A stretch of 53,202 nucleotides of DNA from Candidatus Pelagibacterales bacterium (GTDB lineage: Bacteria > Pseudomonadota > Alphaproteobacteria > Pelagibacterales > Pelagibacteraceae). Under the pieces are notes generated by a model, which searched no databases, was not told the DNA's origin, and saw only the letters and a list, made by a program, of their open reading frames with translations. Where the stretch lies: positions 1 to 53,202 of the forward strand of contig VHCA01000001.1 in the NCBI GenBank assembly GCA_016882225.1. Direction: 5' to 3'. The translations under genes were made by a program, and so were the position numbers. Below are positions 8,522-17,000 of this stretch, one piece after another (the first letter of the stretch is position 1; each line of letters opens with the position of its first letter).

Positions 8522-9436
8522 ATGGGTTTCTTTTCAAAACTTCAAGAAAGTTTAAAAAAAACTTCAGATTCGTTTTCCAAGGGATTTGATAATATTTTCA
8601 ACAAATCAAAACCAGATATTGAACTACTTGAAAGTATTGAAGATCTTCTACTTAAAACTGATGTTGGTATACATTTTGTTGAAGATTTTAAAAATAAATT
8701 AGCAAAACAAAAATACAGTCAAGAGTCTCTTACAAAAGAAAATTTTATAAAATCTATATCTGATGAAATAGAGGAAATACTTAAGCCACTTGAAAAAAAT
8801 TTTTTTCGCGAAGAAAGTAAAAAACCTACAATCACTTTAGTCTGTGGGGTGAATGGTGTTGGTAAAACTACAACCATTGGAAAAATTGCAAAAAAATTAA
8901 AGGATAATGGAAAGAAGGTCATTGTTGGAGCTGCAGACACATTTAGGGCAGCTGCAATCGATCAACTAGAAATGTGGTGTAAAAAAATTGATGTTCCAAT
9001 AATCAAATCTGATATTGGATCAGATCCTGCTTCAGTTGCGTATAAAGCATTAGATACAGCAAAAAATCAAAATCTAGATCATTGCATAATTGATACTGCT
9101 GGAAGACTTCAAAATAAAAAAAACCTTATGGAAGAATTTGCTAAAATTATAAGAGTGTTAAAAAAAATTGAAAATGAAGCTCCTCACGAGACTATTTTAA
9201 TCCTTGATGCAACAACTGGTCAAAATGCTTTAAACCAAGTTGAAGAATTTCAGAAAATTACTCCAATTACAGGAATTATAATGGCAAAACTTGATGGTAC
9301 AGCGAAGGGTGGAATTTTAATTGCAATAGCAAAGAAATTTAAGATTCCAATTTATGCGCTTGGTCTTGGTGAAAAAGAAAATGATATTACAAACTTTAAT
9401 GCAAAAGAATTTTCAGCTGCAATTTTTAAAAGTTAA
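8522..9436 (+). CDS. ftsY: Signal recognition particle receptor FtsY
   Basis: FtsY is the membrane-associated GTPase that receives SRP-ribosome complexes. The 304-aa protein contains only the N and G domains: a short N-terminal amphipathic start (MGFFSKLQESLKKTSDSF), P-loop GVNGVGKTTTIGKIA, DTFRAAAIDQLE, DTAGRLQNKKN and AKLDGTAKGG. The long acidic A domain of E. coli FtsY is absent, as in many alphaproteobacteria and Gram-positives. It follows dapF by 5 bp and its 3' end overlaps the convergent hydrolase gene by 4 bp. Confidence 0.96.
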   Translation: MGFFSKLQESLKKTSDSFSKGFDNIFNKSKPDIELLESIEDLLLKTDVGIHFVEDFKNKLAKQKYSQESLTKENFIKSISDEIEEILKPLEKNFFREESKKPTITLVCGVNGVGKTTTIGKIAKKLKDNGKKVIVGAADTFRAAAIDQLEMWCKKIDVPIIKSDIGSDPASVAYKALDTAKNQNLDHCIIDTAGRLQNKKNLMEEFAKIIRVLKKIENEAPHETILILDATTGQNALNQVEEFQKITPITGIIMAKLDGTAKGGILIAIAKKFKIPIYALGLGEKENDITNFNAKEFSAAIFKS

Positions 9437-10236
9437 TTAGTCTGTTTTAAAAAACTCCTAAGCTCAGCAACTAAAGTTTCATTAAATTGCATCATGTGTG
9501 TATCAAATTTTGAGAAGTAACTATATTTTTTTGATGGTATATTTTCATAAATTTTTTTTCCCATAGAAAAAGGAACTACATTATCAAGTTCACCATGCAT
9601 TACTAAAACCGGTGATATAAGATTTTTAATTTTTAGATTACTTTGATATTTATCTTTTAGAAGAAGTCGAACTGGTAAAAAGGGGTAATACTTTTTAGCA
9701 AGATCTTCGATGGAAGTATAAGGGGACTCTAAAATTATTCCTGCAAATTTTTCTCTTTGAGCAACTTCAATCGCAACTCCTGTTCCAAGGGACTCTCCAT
9801 AAAGCACTATTGAATTTTTTTTTATCCCTCTATTTTCTAACCATTGTATAGCAGCTCTTGCATCATCATACAGACCATGTTCCGTTGGTTTTCCTTTATT
9901 GCCACTATATCCTCTCCAGGAAATAATTAGATAGTTAACATTTAAATTCTTAAAAGCATTAAGTTTATAAATTCTATTATCTAGATCGCCTGCATTTCCA
10001 TGAAACAATAGTATCGTAGTTTTATTTTTATTATTTTCATAAAACCAAGAACGTAAAAGTATGTCATCGGTTGATTGAATAAATACTTCTTTGCTATCTC
10101 TTAAATCGTTCTGCGATGTACCATAACGATTTACCTTTGGGTAATACATAAAGTTTCTTTGAAACAAATACATGAGTAGACATATAAAAAGATAAAGTAC
10201 TAAAGTTATCGTAAGTCCGTATAGGACAAGCTTCAT
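9433..10236 (-). CDS. Membrane-anchored alpha/beta hydrolase (Bem46/ABHD13-like)
   Basis: This is a serine hydrolase of unknown substrate, anchored by one N-terminal membrane helix (LYGLTITLVLYLFICLLMYL). The fold features are in order: HGNAG (oxyanion loop), GESLGTG (nucleophile serine), HGELDNVVP (acid) and FDTHM (histidine). I place the start at the ATG of MKLVLYGLT (10236), which lies just after the stop of the upstream transporter gene. An upstream ATG at 10278 would add 14 residues and overlap that gene by 41 bp. Family members act as peptidases, esterases or thioesterases, so no finer call is justified. Confidence 0.8.
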   Translation of the reverse strand: MKLVLYGLTITLVLYLFICLLMYLFQRNFMYYPKVNRYGTSQNDLRDSKEVFIQSTDDILLRSWFYENNKNKTTILLFHGNAGDLDNRIYKLNAFKNLNVNYLIISWRGYSGNKGKPTEHGLYDDARAAIQWLENRGIKKNSIVLYGESLGTGVAIEVAQREKFAGIILESPYTSIEDLAKKYYPFLPVRLLLKDKYQSNLKIKNLISPVLVMHGELDNVVPFSMGKKIYENIPSKKYSYFSKFDTHMMQFNETLVAELRSFLKQTN

Positions 10237-10237
10237 A

Positions 10238-11140
10238 TTAAAATTTAAAAAGTTTTCTGTTTGCAAGAACGATTCCAAGTAACACTAAAAATCCTCCTAA
10301 CCAATGAAATCCCTTTAAACTTTCACTAAACAAAAAGTACCCATACAACGCACTATAAATAGGCATCATGTATACGGTAAGACCTGTTAAAGAAGCTCCT
10401 AAAAACTTTTGTAATTTAGCATACATTTGAAATGCAATAATTCCTGGAAAAACTGCTGCTGCAACTACCCAAATAAAAAAATCTTTATTAAATTGTGTTG
10501 TATAAAAATACTTTTCTTCCACATAATACATCGGTGCTAGACAAATAATACCTGCAAGAGCCATTAGAGTAAATTTTGTAAATAAATCAAACTTACTTTT
10601 CCAATGCATTAAATACACCGAATAAACAGCCCAGCTTATCATGGCACCCACAATCCAAAGGTCACCCTTTGTAAAAGAAAGATTAATCAAGTTTTTTATA
10701 TCACCTTTAACAACTACAGTTACAACCCCAAGCAAACAAAAGAGCGTTCCAACAAGCTGAAATTTAGAAATTTTTTCTTTAAAAAAAGACACAGATAATA
10801 AAATTATAAATATCGGTGAAGCAGAGTAAATAATTCCCATATTAGTTACTGTGGTTGTAAGACCACTTATATATGGAAAAGCTCCACAAAATGCGAAGCC
10901 TGTTAGACCTAAAACTAAAAGCTTAGGAGCTTCTTTTATTAGGTGTTTAAAATTTTTTCTAATGGATGGAAAAACAAATGGAAGAAAAATCAAAAAAGCA
11001 AGTAACCACCTCCAGAATGCAAGTGATACTGGGGGCACAAAACCTGATGCTCCCCTTGCAATTGCAAGATTGCTTGTCATAAAAATTGGTTGAGAAAATA
11101 ATAATAGAAAAGGGATAAAAGAAATATCTTTTGTTTTCAA
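10238..11140 (-). CDS. EamA/DMT-family transporter (RhaT/YdcZ-type exporter)
   Basis: This is a 300-aa inner-membrane protein with about ten hydrophobic helices arranged as two EamA repeats. Repeat one covers roughly residues 5-135, with RGASGFVPPVSLAFWRWLLAF typical of the first repeat followed by SASPIFIILLSVSFFKEKIS. Repeat two covers roughly 160-295, with MPIYSALYGYFLFSESL near its end. The family exports amino acids, nucleobases or other metabolites; the sequence does not reveal which. The neighbouring hydrolase and amidase do not settle it. The gene lies two bases before the preferred start of the hydrolase and 18 bp after the 63-aa membrane protein gene. Confidence 0.88.
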   Translation of the reverse strand: MKTKDISFIPFLLLFSQPIFMTSNLAIARGASGFVPPVSLAFWRWLLAFLIFLPFVFPSIRKNFKHLIKEAPKLLVLGLTGFAFCGAFPYISGLTTTVTNMGIIYSASPIFIILLSVSFFKEKISKFQLVGTLFCLLGVVTVVVKGDIKNLINLSFTKGDLWIVGAMISWAVYSVYLMHWKSKFDLFTKFTLMALAGIICLAPMYYVEEKYFYTTQFNKDFFIWVVAAAVFPGIIAFQMYAKLQKFLGASLTGLTVYMMPIYSALYGYFLFSESLKGFHWLGGFLVLLGIVLANRKLFKF

Positions 11141-11158
11141 AACTTAATTTATTGAAGA

Positions 11159-11350
11159 TTATTTTTTTGATTTTTTAATATGATCATAAGCATCATAGAA
11201 AAAAAATAAAATACTTACAACCATAACTAACCAAACAGGTAGTGATGCAGTAAAAGATACTATTGGAGATTTGGATATGCTAGTACCTAAATAATAAAAA
11301 AACCAAGCTAATGAAGCTATCCCAGCTATTATACCAAAAATTCTACTCAT
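11159..11350 (-). CDS. Small two-helix membrane protein, unknown function
   Basis: I do not recognise a family for this 63-aa protein. It has two hydrophobic stretches (about residues 5-24 and 34-53) separated by a short polar turn, and it ends in a basic tail KKSKK. Its ATG overlaps the amidase stop by 4 bp (ATGA-type), which supports it being a real, coupled gene and not a chance frame. It may simply be a lineage-specific membrane protein. Confidence 0.6.
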   Translation of the reverse strand: MSRIFGIIAGIASLAWFFYYLGTSISKSPIVSFTASLPVWLVMVVSILFFFYDAYDHIKKSKK

Positions 11351-12675
11351 AATTTTTTAAAATTTTTTGAAAGCCAATTAGCTGTTTGTAACAAACGAAC
11401 ATCGTCATACTTGTCCCCAACTAACTGAACTCCTAAAGGTAACTTACTTGATCCTTCAATTAATGGCAACGTTAATGCAGGCATACCGAGATAAGTCCAA
11501 ATCGTACAAAATTCTGGACTACCAGTATATGTTAATCCTTTTGGAGGATAACCGGTTGTTGCTGGAGTAATTATTGCATGGTAATGGTGAAATGCATCTT
11601 TAAATGTGTCATAAATAGTCTCTATGCTATTTACAGCCTCAGCATAATCTTTTGCCTTATAAGAAAGCCCTCGTTCTATAGCTTCAACCATTTTTTTTCC
11701 TATTTTTTTTTTATGCTTCTCATAAGTTGATAAAAAATTATAGGCCATATCAGTCTCATGAATTACTTTATGGTATTCATAAATTTGTTCAAAATAACTT
11801 GGATCCGAATACACGGTTACATATTTGTTTACTTTTTTTAAAAATTTATCAAAATCTTTACTTGCGGTTATCTCTAGATTTTTCCATTTTGAAGTTTTAA
11901 TAAAAATAAATCTTGGTTCAAAAAAAGGTTTACTTTCAACTCTTTCTAAAAAATTTTCTGTTGGGAAGACGACAGTAGATTTATCTTCTAAATCTTTTTG
12001 AATTATTACAGAGGAACATAAAGCAATATCTTCAACAGATCTTGCCATTACGCCAACTTGGTCTAACAAATAAGATTGTGTTAAAACACCAGTTCTCGAT
12101 ATTAATCCATACGATGGTTTATAACCAACAACACCACAATACGATGCTGGACGTATTGTAGATCCATTGGTTTGCGACCCTATTGCAAGTGGAGCCATAA
12201 ATGATGCAACTGCAGCGGCTGACCCACTTGAAGATCCTCCAGGTGTTCTTGAATAATCGTGGGGATTTGTTGTCTTTCCGGGATCAAAATAAGCAAGTTC
12301 AGTTGTTACAGTTTTTCCCATTATAATAGCGCCTGCTGATCTTAAAATACTTACAACTTTTGAGTCATCTCTCGATTGATAGTTTTCTCTTATGGAAGTT
12401 CCGTATTGAGTTGGCATGTCATCGGTTTTAAAAATATCTTTAATACCAATTGGAAGACCATGTAATGGTCCTAGAGGCTTACCTGATAGCCTCCATTTAT
12501 CTTTTTCTTCTGCTCTTTCTAAAAAAAGTTTTTTATCGAAAAAAGCCCAAGCCTTTACTTCTTTTTCAAAATTTTCAATACGCTCAATAAAACTTTTTGC
12601 AACGTCAACTGATGAGACTTCACCTTTTTTTGTTTTTTCAATAATTTCCTTTGCGGACAAAAAACATAAGGACAT
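11347..12675 (-). CDS. Amidase-signature family hydrolase
   Basis: The 442-aa enzyme hydrolyses an amide bond using the Ser-cisSer-Lys triad of the amidase signature family. Lys79 is in GLPIGIKDIF, the cis-serine region is TPGGSSSGSAAAVA (about 145-156), and the nucleophile is Ser172 in GSQTNGSTIRPAS. GatA is unlikely because no gatB or gatC is nearby and the C-terminal half is diverged. Possible substrates include aliphatic amides, ureido compounds or cyclic amides. Position directly downstream of a TRAP transporter (25 bp) suggests that the transported compound, or a product of it, may be an amide, but this is inference. Confidence 0.87.
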   Translation of the reverse strand: MSLCFLSAKEIIEKTKKGEVSSVDVAKSFIERIENFEKEVKAWAFFDKKLFLERAEEKDKWRLSGKPLGPLHGLPIGIKDIFKTDDMPTQYGTSIRENYQSRDDSKVVSILRSAGAIIMGKTVTTELAYFDPGKTTNPHDYSRTPGGSSSGSAAAVASFMAPLAIGSQTNGSTIRPASYCGVVGYKPSYGLISRTGVLTQSYLLDQVGVMARSVEDIALCSSVIIQKDLEDKSTVVFPTENFLERVESKPFFEPRFIFIKTSKWKNLEITASKDFDKFLKKVNKYVTVYSDPSYFEQIYEYHKVIHETDMAYNFLSTYEKHKKKIGKKMVEAIERGLSYKAKDYAEAVNSIETIYDTFKDAFHHYHAIITPATTGYPPKGLTYTGSPEFCTIWTYLGMPALTLPLIEGSSKLPLGVQLVGDKYDDVRLLQTANWLSKNFKKL

Positions 12676-12700
12676 ATAATCTAAAAAATTATTTCAGAAA

Positions 12701-14089
12701 TTATCTTTTGGTTTCTGCACCAAAAAGAACATCTGGTAGCCATGTTGCAAGACCTTGAAAATTATGAAGTATAATCATACTTAAAATAACAACAAATAAA
12801 AATGGAATCATTCCAATAAATATTTCAGACAGAAGCACATTTTTACTTTGAACACCTTTTAAATAATATGCAGCCATCGCCATGGGTGGAGTTAAGAAAG
12901 ATGTTTGTAAGTTTAATCCAATCAAAATCGCAAAAAAGTAAGGATCAATTCCATAAAATTTAACAAGAGGTAAAAATATTGGAACAAATATTATTAAAAT
13001 TTCTGTCCACTCAAGAGGAAACCCTAAAAGAAAAATTATAATTTGAGCAATTATCAAAAACTGCCAAGGTTTAAGATCCATAGCTTTAAACATCTCTTCA
13101 AAAACTATGTGTCCTCCAAGATAGGAAAATACAGAGGCAAATGTCCAAGATCCAACAAACAGCCACATTATCATCGCTGTAGATCGTGTTGTAAGATAAA
13201 CTGACTCTTTTAAATTTTTCCAATTCATATTTTTGTAATAAAAAGCCAGAAGAATTGCACCAAATGCACCTGCGGCGGCGGCTTCTGCTGGAGTTGCAAG
13301 TCCAAATAAGATTGCTCCAAGAACAAGAAGCACCAATATGAGTAAGGGAATAAAGTCTACAATTAAGTTTTTATAAATAACAGACTTTGGCGGAAGTTCA
13401 GATAGTTTTGGTTTTGGCGCAAGATGCGGGTATAAATAACCAACTATTATACAATATATGCAGTATAAACCTGCAAGCATCATTCCTGGTATAAATGCAG
13501 CTGCAAACAATCGTATTGGCGATAGTGAGGCCATAACGGCATAAACAATAAACATGATGCTTGGTGGTATTAAAATACCAAGGCAACCTCCTGCGCAAAT
13601 TACACCAGATGCAAATTTTTTATTATACCCAGCCTTAATCATCGCTGGCCAAGCAAGTAATCCCATTAAAGTCACAACTGCACCTACGATTCCTGTTGCG
13701 GTCGAAAATAGAGCGCATGTTATTAAGGCAGCAACAGCCATGGAAGCTGGAAGGTTTGCTGTGGCCATTCTGATGGAGTCAAACAACCGTGCTATTATTC
13801 CTGATCTTTCAACCACATAACCCATAAATAAAAACAGAGGAACTGCAATTAGAACGTGGTTTTCCATTACCGAATGAGTATTTTTAACTACTAAATCAAA
13901 AATCCTATTTGCAAAAATACCGCTATCAGCGATTTTTGTTGGATCGAGATACGCATAATATCCAAAAAAAATACCTAAAGCTAAAAGAGTAAAACCAATT
14001 GGAAAACCAAGTAAAACAACGCCTATGAAAATAAACATCATTAGTATTGCAACCTGAGGATTGGTTAAGCCAAAAAGTGTTTGTTCCAT
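12701..14089 (-). CDS. dctM: TRAP transporter large permease subunit
   Basis: This is the DctM-type subunit, a Na+-driven membrane protein with about 12 helices that forms the transport path of a tripartite ATP-independent periplasmic transporter. The 462-aa length is slightly above the usual ~430. Typical segments are GVVLLGFPIGFTLLALGIFFG at the N-terminus, GGCLGILIPPSIMFIVYAVM in the first half, and TPAEAAAAGAFGAILLA in the middle. FLTPPMAMAAYYLKG comes near the end. It follows dctQ by 8 bp and precedes the amidase by 25 bp. Confidence 0.93.
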   Translation of the reverse strand: MEQTLFGLTNPQVAILMMFIFIGVVLLGFPIGFTLLALGIFFGYYAYLDPTKIADSGIFANRIFDLVVKNTHSVMENHVLIAVPLFLFMGYVVERSGIIARLFDSIRMATANLPASMAVAALITCALFSTATGIVGAVVTLMGLLAWPAMIKAGYNKKFASGVICAGGCLGILIPPSIMFIVYAVMASLSPIRLFAAAFIPGMMLAGLYCIYCIIVGYLYPHLAPKPKLSELPPKSVIYKNLIVDFIPLLILVLLVLGAILFGLATPAEAAAAGAFGAILLAFYYKNMNWKNLKESVYLTTRSTAMIMWLFVGSWTFASVFSYLGGHIVFEEMFKAMDLKPWQFLIIAQIIIFLLGFPLEWTEILIIFVPIFLPLVKFYGIDPYFFAILIGLNLQTSFLTPPMAMAAYYLKGVQSKNVLLSEIFIGMIPFLFVVILSMIILHNFQGLATWLPDVLFGAETKR

Positions 14090-14097
14090 TTTTTAAA

Positions 14098-14655
14098 TTA
14101 CTTTTTTTTTATTAAAATTTTTTCTATCTCTTCTTCCTCTATAAACCTAACTGGCCATTCTCCTTCTTTAAGTGCTAAAACACATCGGAAAACTTCAGAA
14201 ATTCCTTGTAAAACTAAAAGAATACCAGCCATAGGTATTAAAGACTTAAATGCGTAGACCTGAATTTGCGCAGGACTATTCCAGCTCGTCTCTTTTAAAA
14301 GCCATGCTTTCGATGCGTAATTAAATCCAGTATAGGTAAATGCAATACAAGCGGGAAAGAAAAATAGAAAATACAATATTAAATCCGAGCTTGCTTGAAA
14401 ACGAATAGGAGCTTTTCTATAAAGCATATCTGCTCTCACATGCGACTGAGTTACTAATGCATAGGCTCCAGCCATCATAAACATAGCTCCATACATTTGA
14501 ATTGAAAAGTCAAAAACCCAAAGTGTTGGTTTATTTAGAAAGTATCTTGCGCCTATTTCAATTACTACGGAAAAAGTAAGTGCAAAAACACACCAACCAA
14601 ATGCCTTTCCAATCCAAGTATTCATTTCGTCAATGAAGGATATAAAACCGCGCAA
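14098..14655 (-). CDS. dctQ: TRAP transporter small permease subunit
   Basis: DctQ is the four-helix small membrane subunit that partners with DctM. The 185-aa protein begins with a soluble helix (FIDEMNTWIGKAFGWCVFALTF) and has conserved ARYFLNKPTLWVFDF and the QSHVRADMLYRKAP segment typical of the family. It ends in a charged tail. It is separated from dctP by 97 bp containing a strong hairpin, and is followed closely by dctM. With its neighbours it forms a complete transporter. Confidence 0.92.
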   Translation of the reverse strand: MRGFISFIDEMNTWIGKAFGWCVFALTFSVVIEIGARYFLNKPTLWVFDFSIQMYGAMFMMAGAYALVTQSHVRADMLYRKAPIRFQASSDLILYFLFFFPACIAFTYTGFNYASKAWLLKETSWNSPAQIQVYAFKSLIPMAGILLVLQGISEVFRCVLALKEGEWPVRFIEEEEIEKILIKKK

Positions 14656-14698
14656 ATTCTTTCCCTTAAATTTTACTAACTTAAATTAATATTACACT

Positions 14699-14727
14699 AA
14701 AGGACAGATGATTTACATCTGCCCTTT
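14699..14727 (-). terminator. Intercistronic hairpin between dctP and dctQ
   Basis: On the minus-strand RNA AAAGGGCAGATG pairs with CATCTGUCCUUU across a 5-nt loop, giving 12 pairs with one G-U wobble. In the plus orientation the same position would be an A-C mismatch, so the fold favours the dctP transcript. No clean U-run follows, so it is probably a partial terminator or 3' stabiliser that lets dctP be made in excess over the permeases. Confidence 0.6.
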
Positions 14728-14752
14728 AAATGTATTGAACTATAAATGTTAC

Positions 14753-15919
14753 TTATACTTTAACAGCTGCAGGATTACCAAAGTACTGTCTATAAGCAAT
14801 TTGATAGTCTGGCTGATTCAGGAATAGATACTTCATAACTGATCTTGCGTATCTCTTCTGAGACTCAACGATTTCTTTGAATAAAGGATCCTTAGCTGAG
14901 AAATCAGCAATAACCTTATCCCAAGATTTCATTTGCTCTGCTAAAATATCTTTTGGAGTAGCAAACACTTTAACTCCAGACTCATTTATAAGTTTAGCAA
15001 GGTCGTCTGAATATCTCTTTAATGCATACCAATAGTTATCAGTATTAGCTGCTTCAGATGCTATTCTTAGTATAGCTTTGTGCTGAGGAGATAGACTATC
15101 AAATCTTTTCTTATTGATAGTTATTTCAAACATTTCCTGTGATTGGTGGAAACTTCCCATACTATAAAATTTTGAAACGTCTTGCATTCCAAAATTTCTG
15201 TCAGATGATGGGTTGTTGAACTCTGCGGCATCAATCAAACCAGTTTTCATAGCAGGCTGAATTTCTCCACCTGGTAATTGAAGAACAGTTAGACCAATTC
15301 CTTGAAGAACGTTTGTTGCAAGACCAACGGTTCTATATTTAAGACCCGCTACATCTGCTTTACTCTTAAGTTCTTTTTTGAACCAACCAAATGGTTGAGC
15401 AGGCATTGGCATAGCAAAAAATCCTACGTAGTCTAACTTAGTAGCTGCTAGAACTTTTTCATATAATGCTCGTCCACCACCATATTCAATCCATCCCATT
15501 AACTCTTGAGATGAAAAACCATATGAAGGACCCGTTCCAAATAATGATGAAGCAGGGTTTTTTCCATACCAATATGCTGTAACAGTATGACCAGCATCTA
15601 CAACGCCTGTACTAACTCCATCAGCAATCTCTGCAGTTTTTAGGACAGCATTCACTGGAAGAACTTCAATTTTTAAAGATCCTCCTGACATAGCTTCAAC
15701 TTTTCTAGCATATTGTTTGTTCATTTCAAAAAATGGATCTGCATCAGAAGGACCCCAAGCAGATTGCATTTTAAGAGTAACTGAACTTTGCGCTACCGAA
15801 ATATTCGGCATCGCCAAAGCAGTTGCAGCGACAGCACCTGTTGCAGCAGCAGCTTTAAAGAATTTACGTCTAGATTGTTTTTTTTCTAGAATCGTAACTT
15901 CACTTTTCTCTTTTTTCAT
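14753..15919 (-). CDS. dctP: TRAP transporter substrate-binding protein, TakP-like, Tat-exported
   Basis: This periplasmic binding protein delivers substrate to the DctQM permease. The 388-aa precursor has a twin-arginine signal (SRRKFF, then a hydrophobic Ala-rich stretch and a likely cleavage after SVAQ, about residues 17-44). Segments resembling the 2-oxo acid-binding TakP group are YWYGKNPASSLFGTGP, MGWIEYGGG and PGGEIQPAMKTGLIDAAEF. GLKYR holds the arginine expected to bind the carboxylate. The likely ligand is a keto or hydroxy acid, consistent with the adjacent hydroxy-acid cluster, but the exact compound is not determined. Confidence 0.9.
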   Translation of the reverse strand: MKKEKSEVTILEKKQSRRKFFKAAAATGAVAATALAMPNISVAQSSVTLKMQSAWGPSDADPFFEMNKQYARKVEAMSGGSLKIEVLPVNAVLKTAEIADGVSTGVVDAGHTVTAYWYGKNPASSLFGTGPSYGFSSQELMGWIEYGGGRALYEKVLAATKLDYVGFFAMPMPAQPFGWFKKELKSKADVAGLKYRTVGLATNVLQGIGLTVLQLPGGEIQPAMKTGLIDAAEFNNPSSDRNFGMQDVSKFYSMGSFHQSQEMFEITINKKRFDSLSPQHKAILRIASEAANTDNYWYALKRYSDDLAKLINESGVKVFATPKDILAEQMKSWDKVIADFSAKDPLFKEIVESQKRYARSVMKYLFLNQPDYQIAYRQYFGNPAAVKV

Positions 15920-16043
15920 ATGTTACTTTCTTTAGTTTTAGTTAATTAACTGGCATGGATTAAAGCAAAAAAAAATTCCAGAGTCTCGACTAATATTTCA
16001 ATAAATGCTCAGAAAATAAGCTTAAATCTACTTATGGTTGTAA

Positions 16044-17000
16044 TTAGTTTAACAAGTCCTTAGGTTTTCCTTTTTCAAAAAAAACTTTTAAATTATCAAT
16101 TGCCCTATCACCCATTGCAACTCTAGTTTTCTCTGTTGCGCTACCTAGATGAGGTAAAATAAATACATTTTTTAACTTTAAATATTCTGGATAAATTTTT
16201 GGCTCTCCATTGTAAACGTCTAACCCTAGCGCAAAAATTTTTTTATTTTTAAGCGCCTCAATCATATCATCGTCTTTAATGATGTCTCCTCTTGCAGCAT
16301 TTGCAATTACTGCATGTTTTGGAAAATATTTTAACGTATCTTTATTTATCAAATGGACAGTATCTTTATTAGCTGGACAATTAATTGAGAGAAAATCAGA
16401 GATTGAAAATAAACTTTTTATATCCTTATGGTAAATAGAACCTAACTCTAGATCAGGTTTCAACCTACTTCTATTATAGTAATGGATCTCCATATTAAAA
16501 CCCCTTGCTCTTTTTGCAACTTCTCTACCAATTCTTCCCATTCCTAAAATTCCAAGCTTGCTTCCTGACATTTGTCTTCCTAAAAAAGCAGTTGCTTGCC
16601 ACTTCCAATCTTGTTGTTCAACCCAATTTCTTCCCTCGTATGCCCGTCTTGAGGCTCCTAATAGTAATAAAATAGATATATCTGCAGTAGCTTCAGATAA
16701 AACTTCTGGGGTATTAGTTACTGCGATATTTTTTTTTCTTGCTGCATCTAAATTAATATTTCCAAATCCAACAGCATAATTTGCAATAATCTTTATGGAT
16801 GAAGAAAGCTTATTGATTGTATCAACATCAAATTGATCAACAATAGTTGATAATATTCCGTCACACCCATCACTCAATTCTAACAACTCTTCTTTTGAAT
16901 AAATTTTATCTTCTTTATTGAATTTGACTTCAAACAATTGTTGAAGACGACTTTCATTTTGTTGAAGTAGTTTTCTAGTAACTAAAATTTTCTTTTTCAT
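16044..17000 (-). CDS. D-2-hydroxyacid dehydrogenase (glyoxylate/hydroxypyruvate reductase-like)
   Basis: The enzyme interconverts a 2-oxo acid and a D-2-hydroxy acid with NAD(P)H. The 318-aa protein has the Rossmann motif GMGRIGREVA at 153-162 and the full catalytic set Arg237 (NAARGDI), Glu266 (NGEPKIY) and His284 (LPHLGSA). Resemblance is closest to D-glycerate dehydrogenase/glyoxylate reductase types, but substrate cannot be read from sequence. Its ATG overlaps the glcF stop by one base, so it is coupled to glycolate oxidase. This supports a role in recycling or reducing glyoxylate or hydroxypyruvate. Confidence 0.87.
   Translation of the reverse strand: MKKKILVTRKLLQQNESRLQQLFEVKFNKEDKIYSKEELLELSDGCDGILSTIVDQFDVDTINKLSSSIKIIANYAVGFGNINLDAARKKNIAVTNTPEVLSEATADISILLLLGASRRAYEGRNWVEQQDWKWQATAFLGRQMSGSKLGILGMGRIGREVAKRARGFNMEIHYYNRSRLKPDLELGSIYHKDIKSLFSISDFLSINCPANKDTVHLINKDTLKYFPKHAVIANAARGDIIKDDDMIEALKNKKIFALGLDVYNGEPKIYPEYLKLKNVFILPHLGSATEKTRVAMGDRAIDNLKVFFEKGKPKDLLN

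Noticed and set aside
10237-10278. Upstream ATG for the alpha/beta hydrolase
   Set aside because: It would overlap the transporter gene by 41 bp and add a polar end before the natural membrane anchor; the ATG at 10236 fits better.
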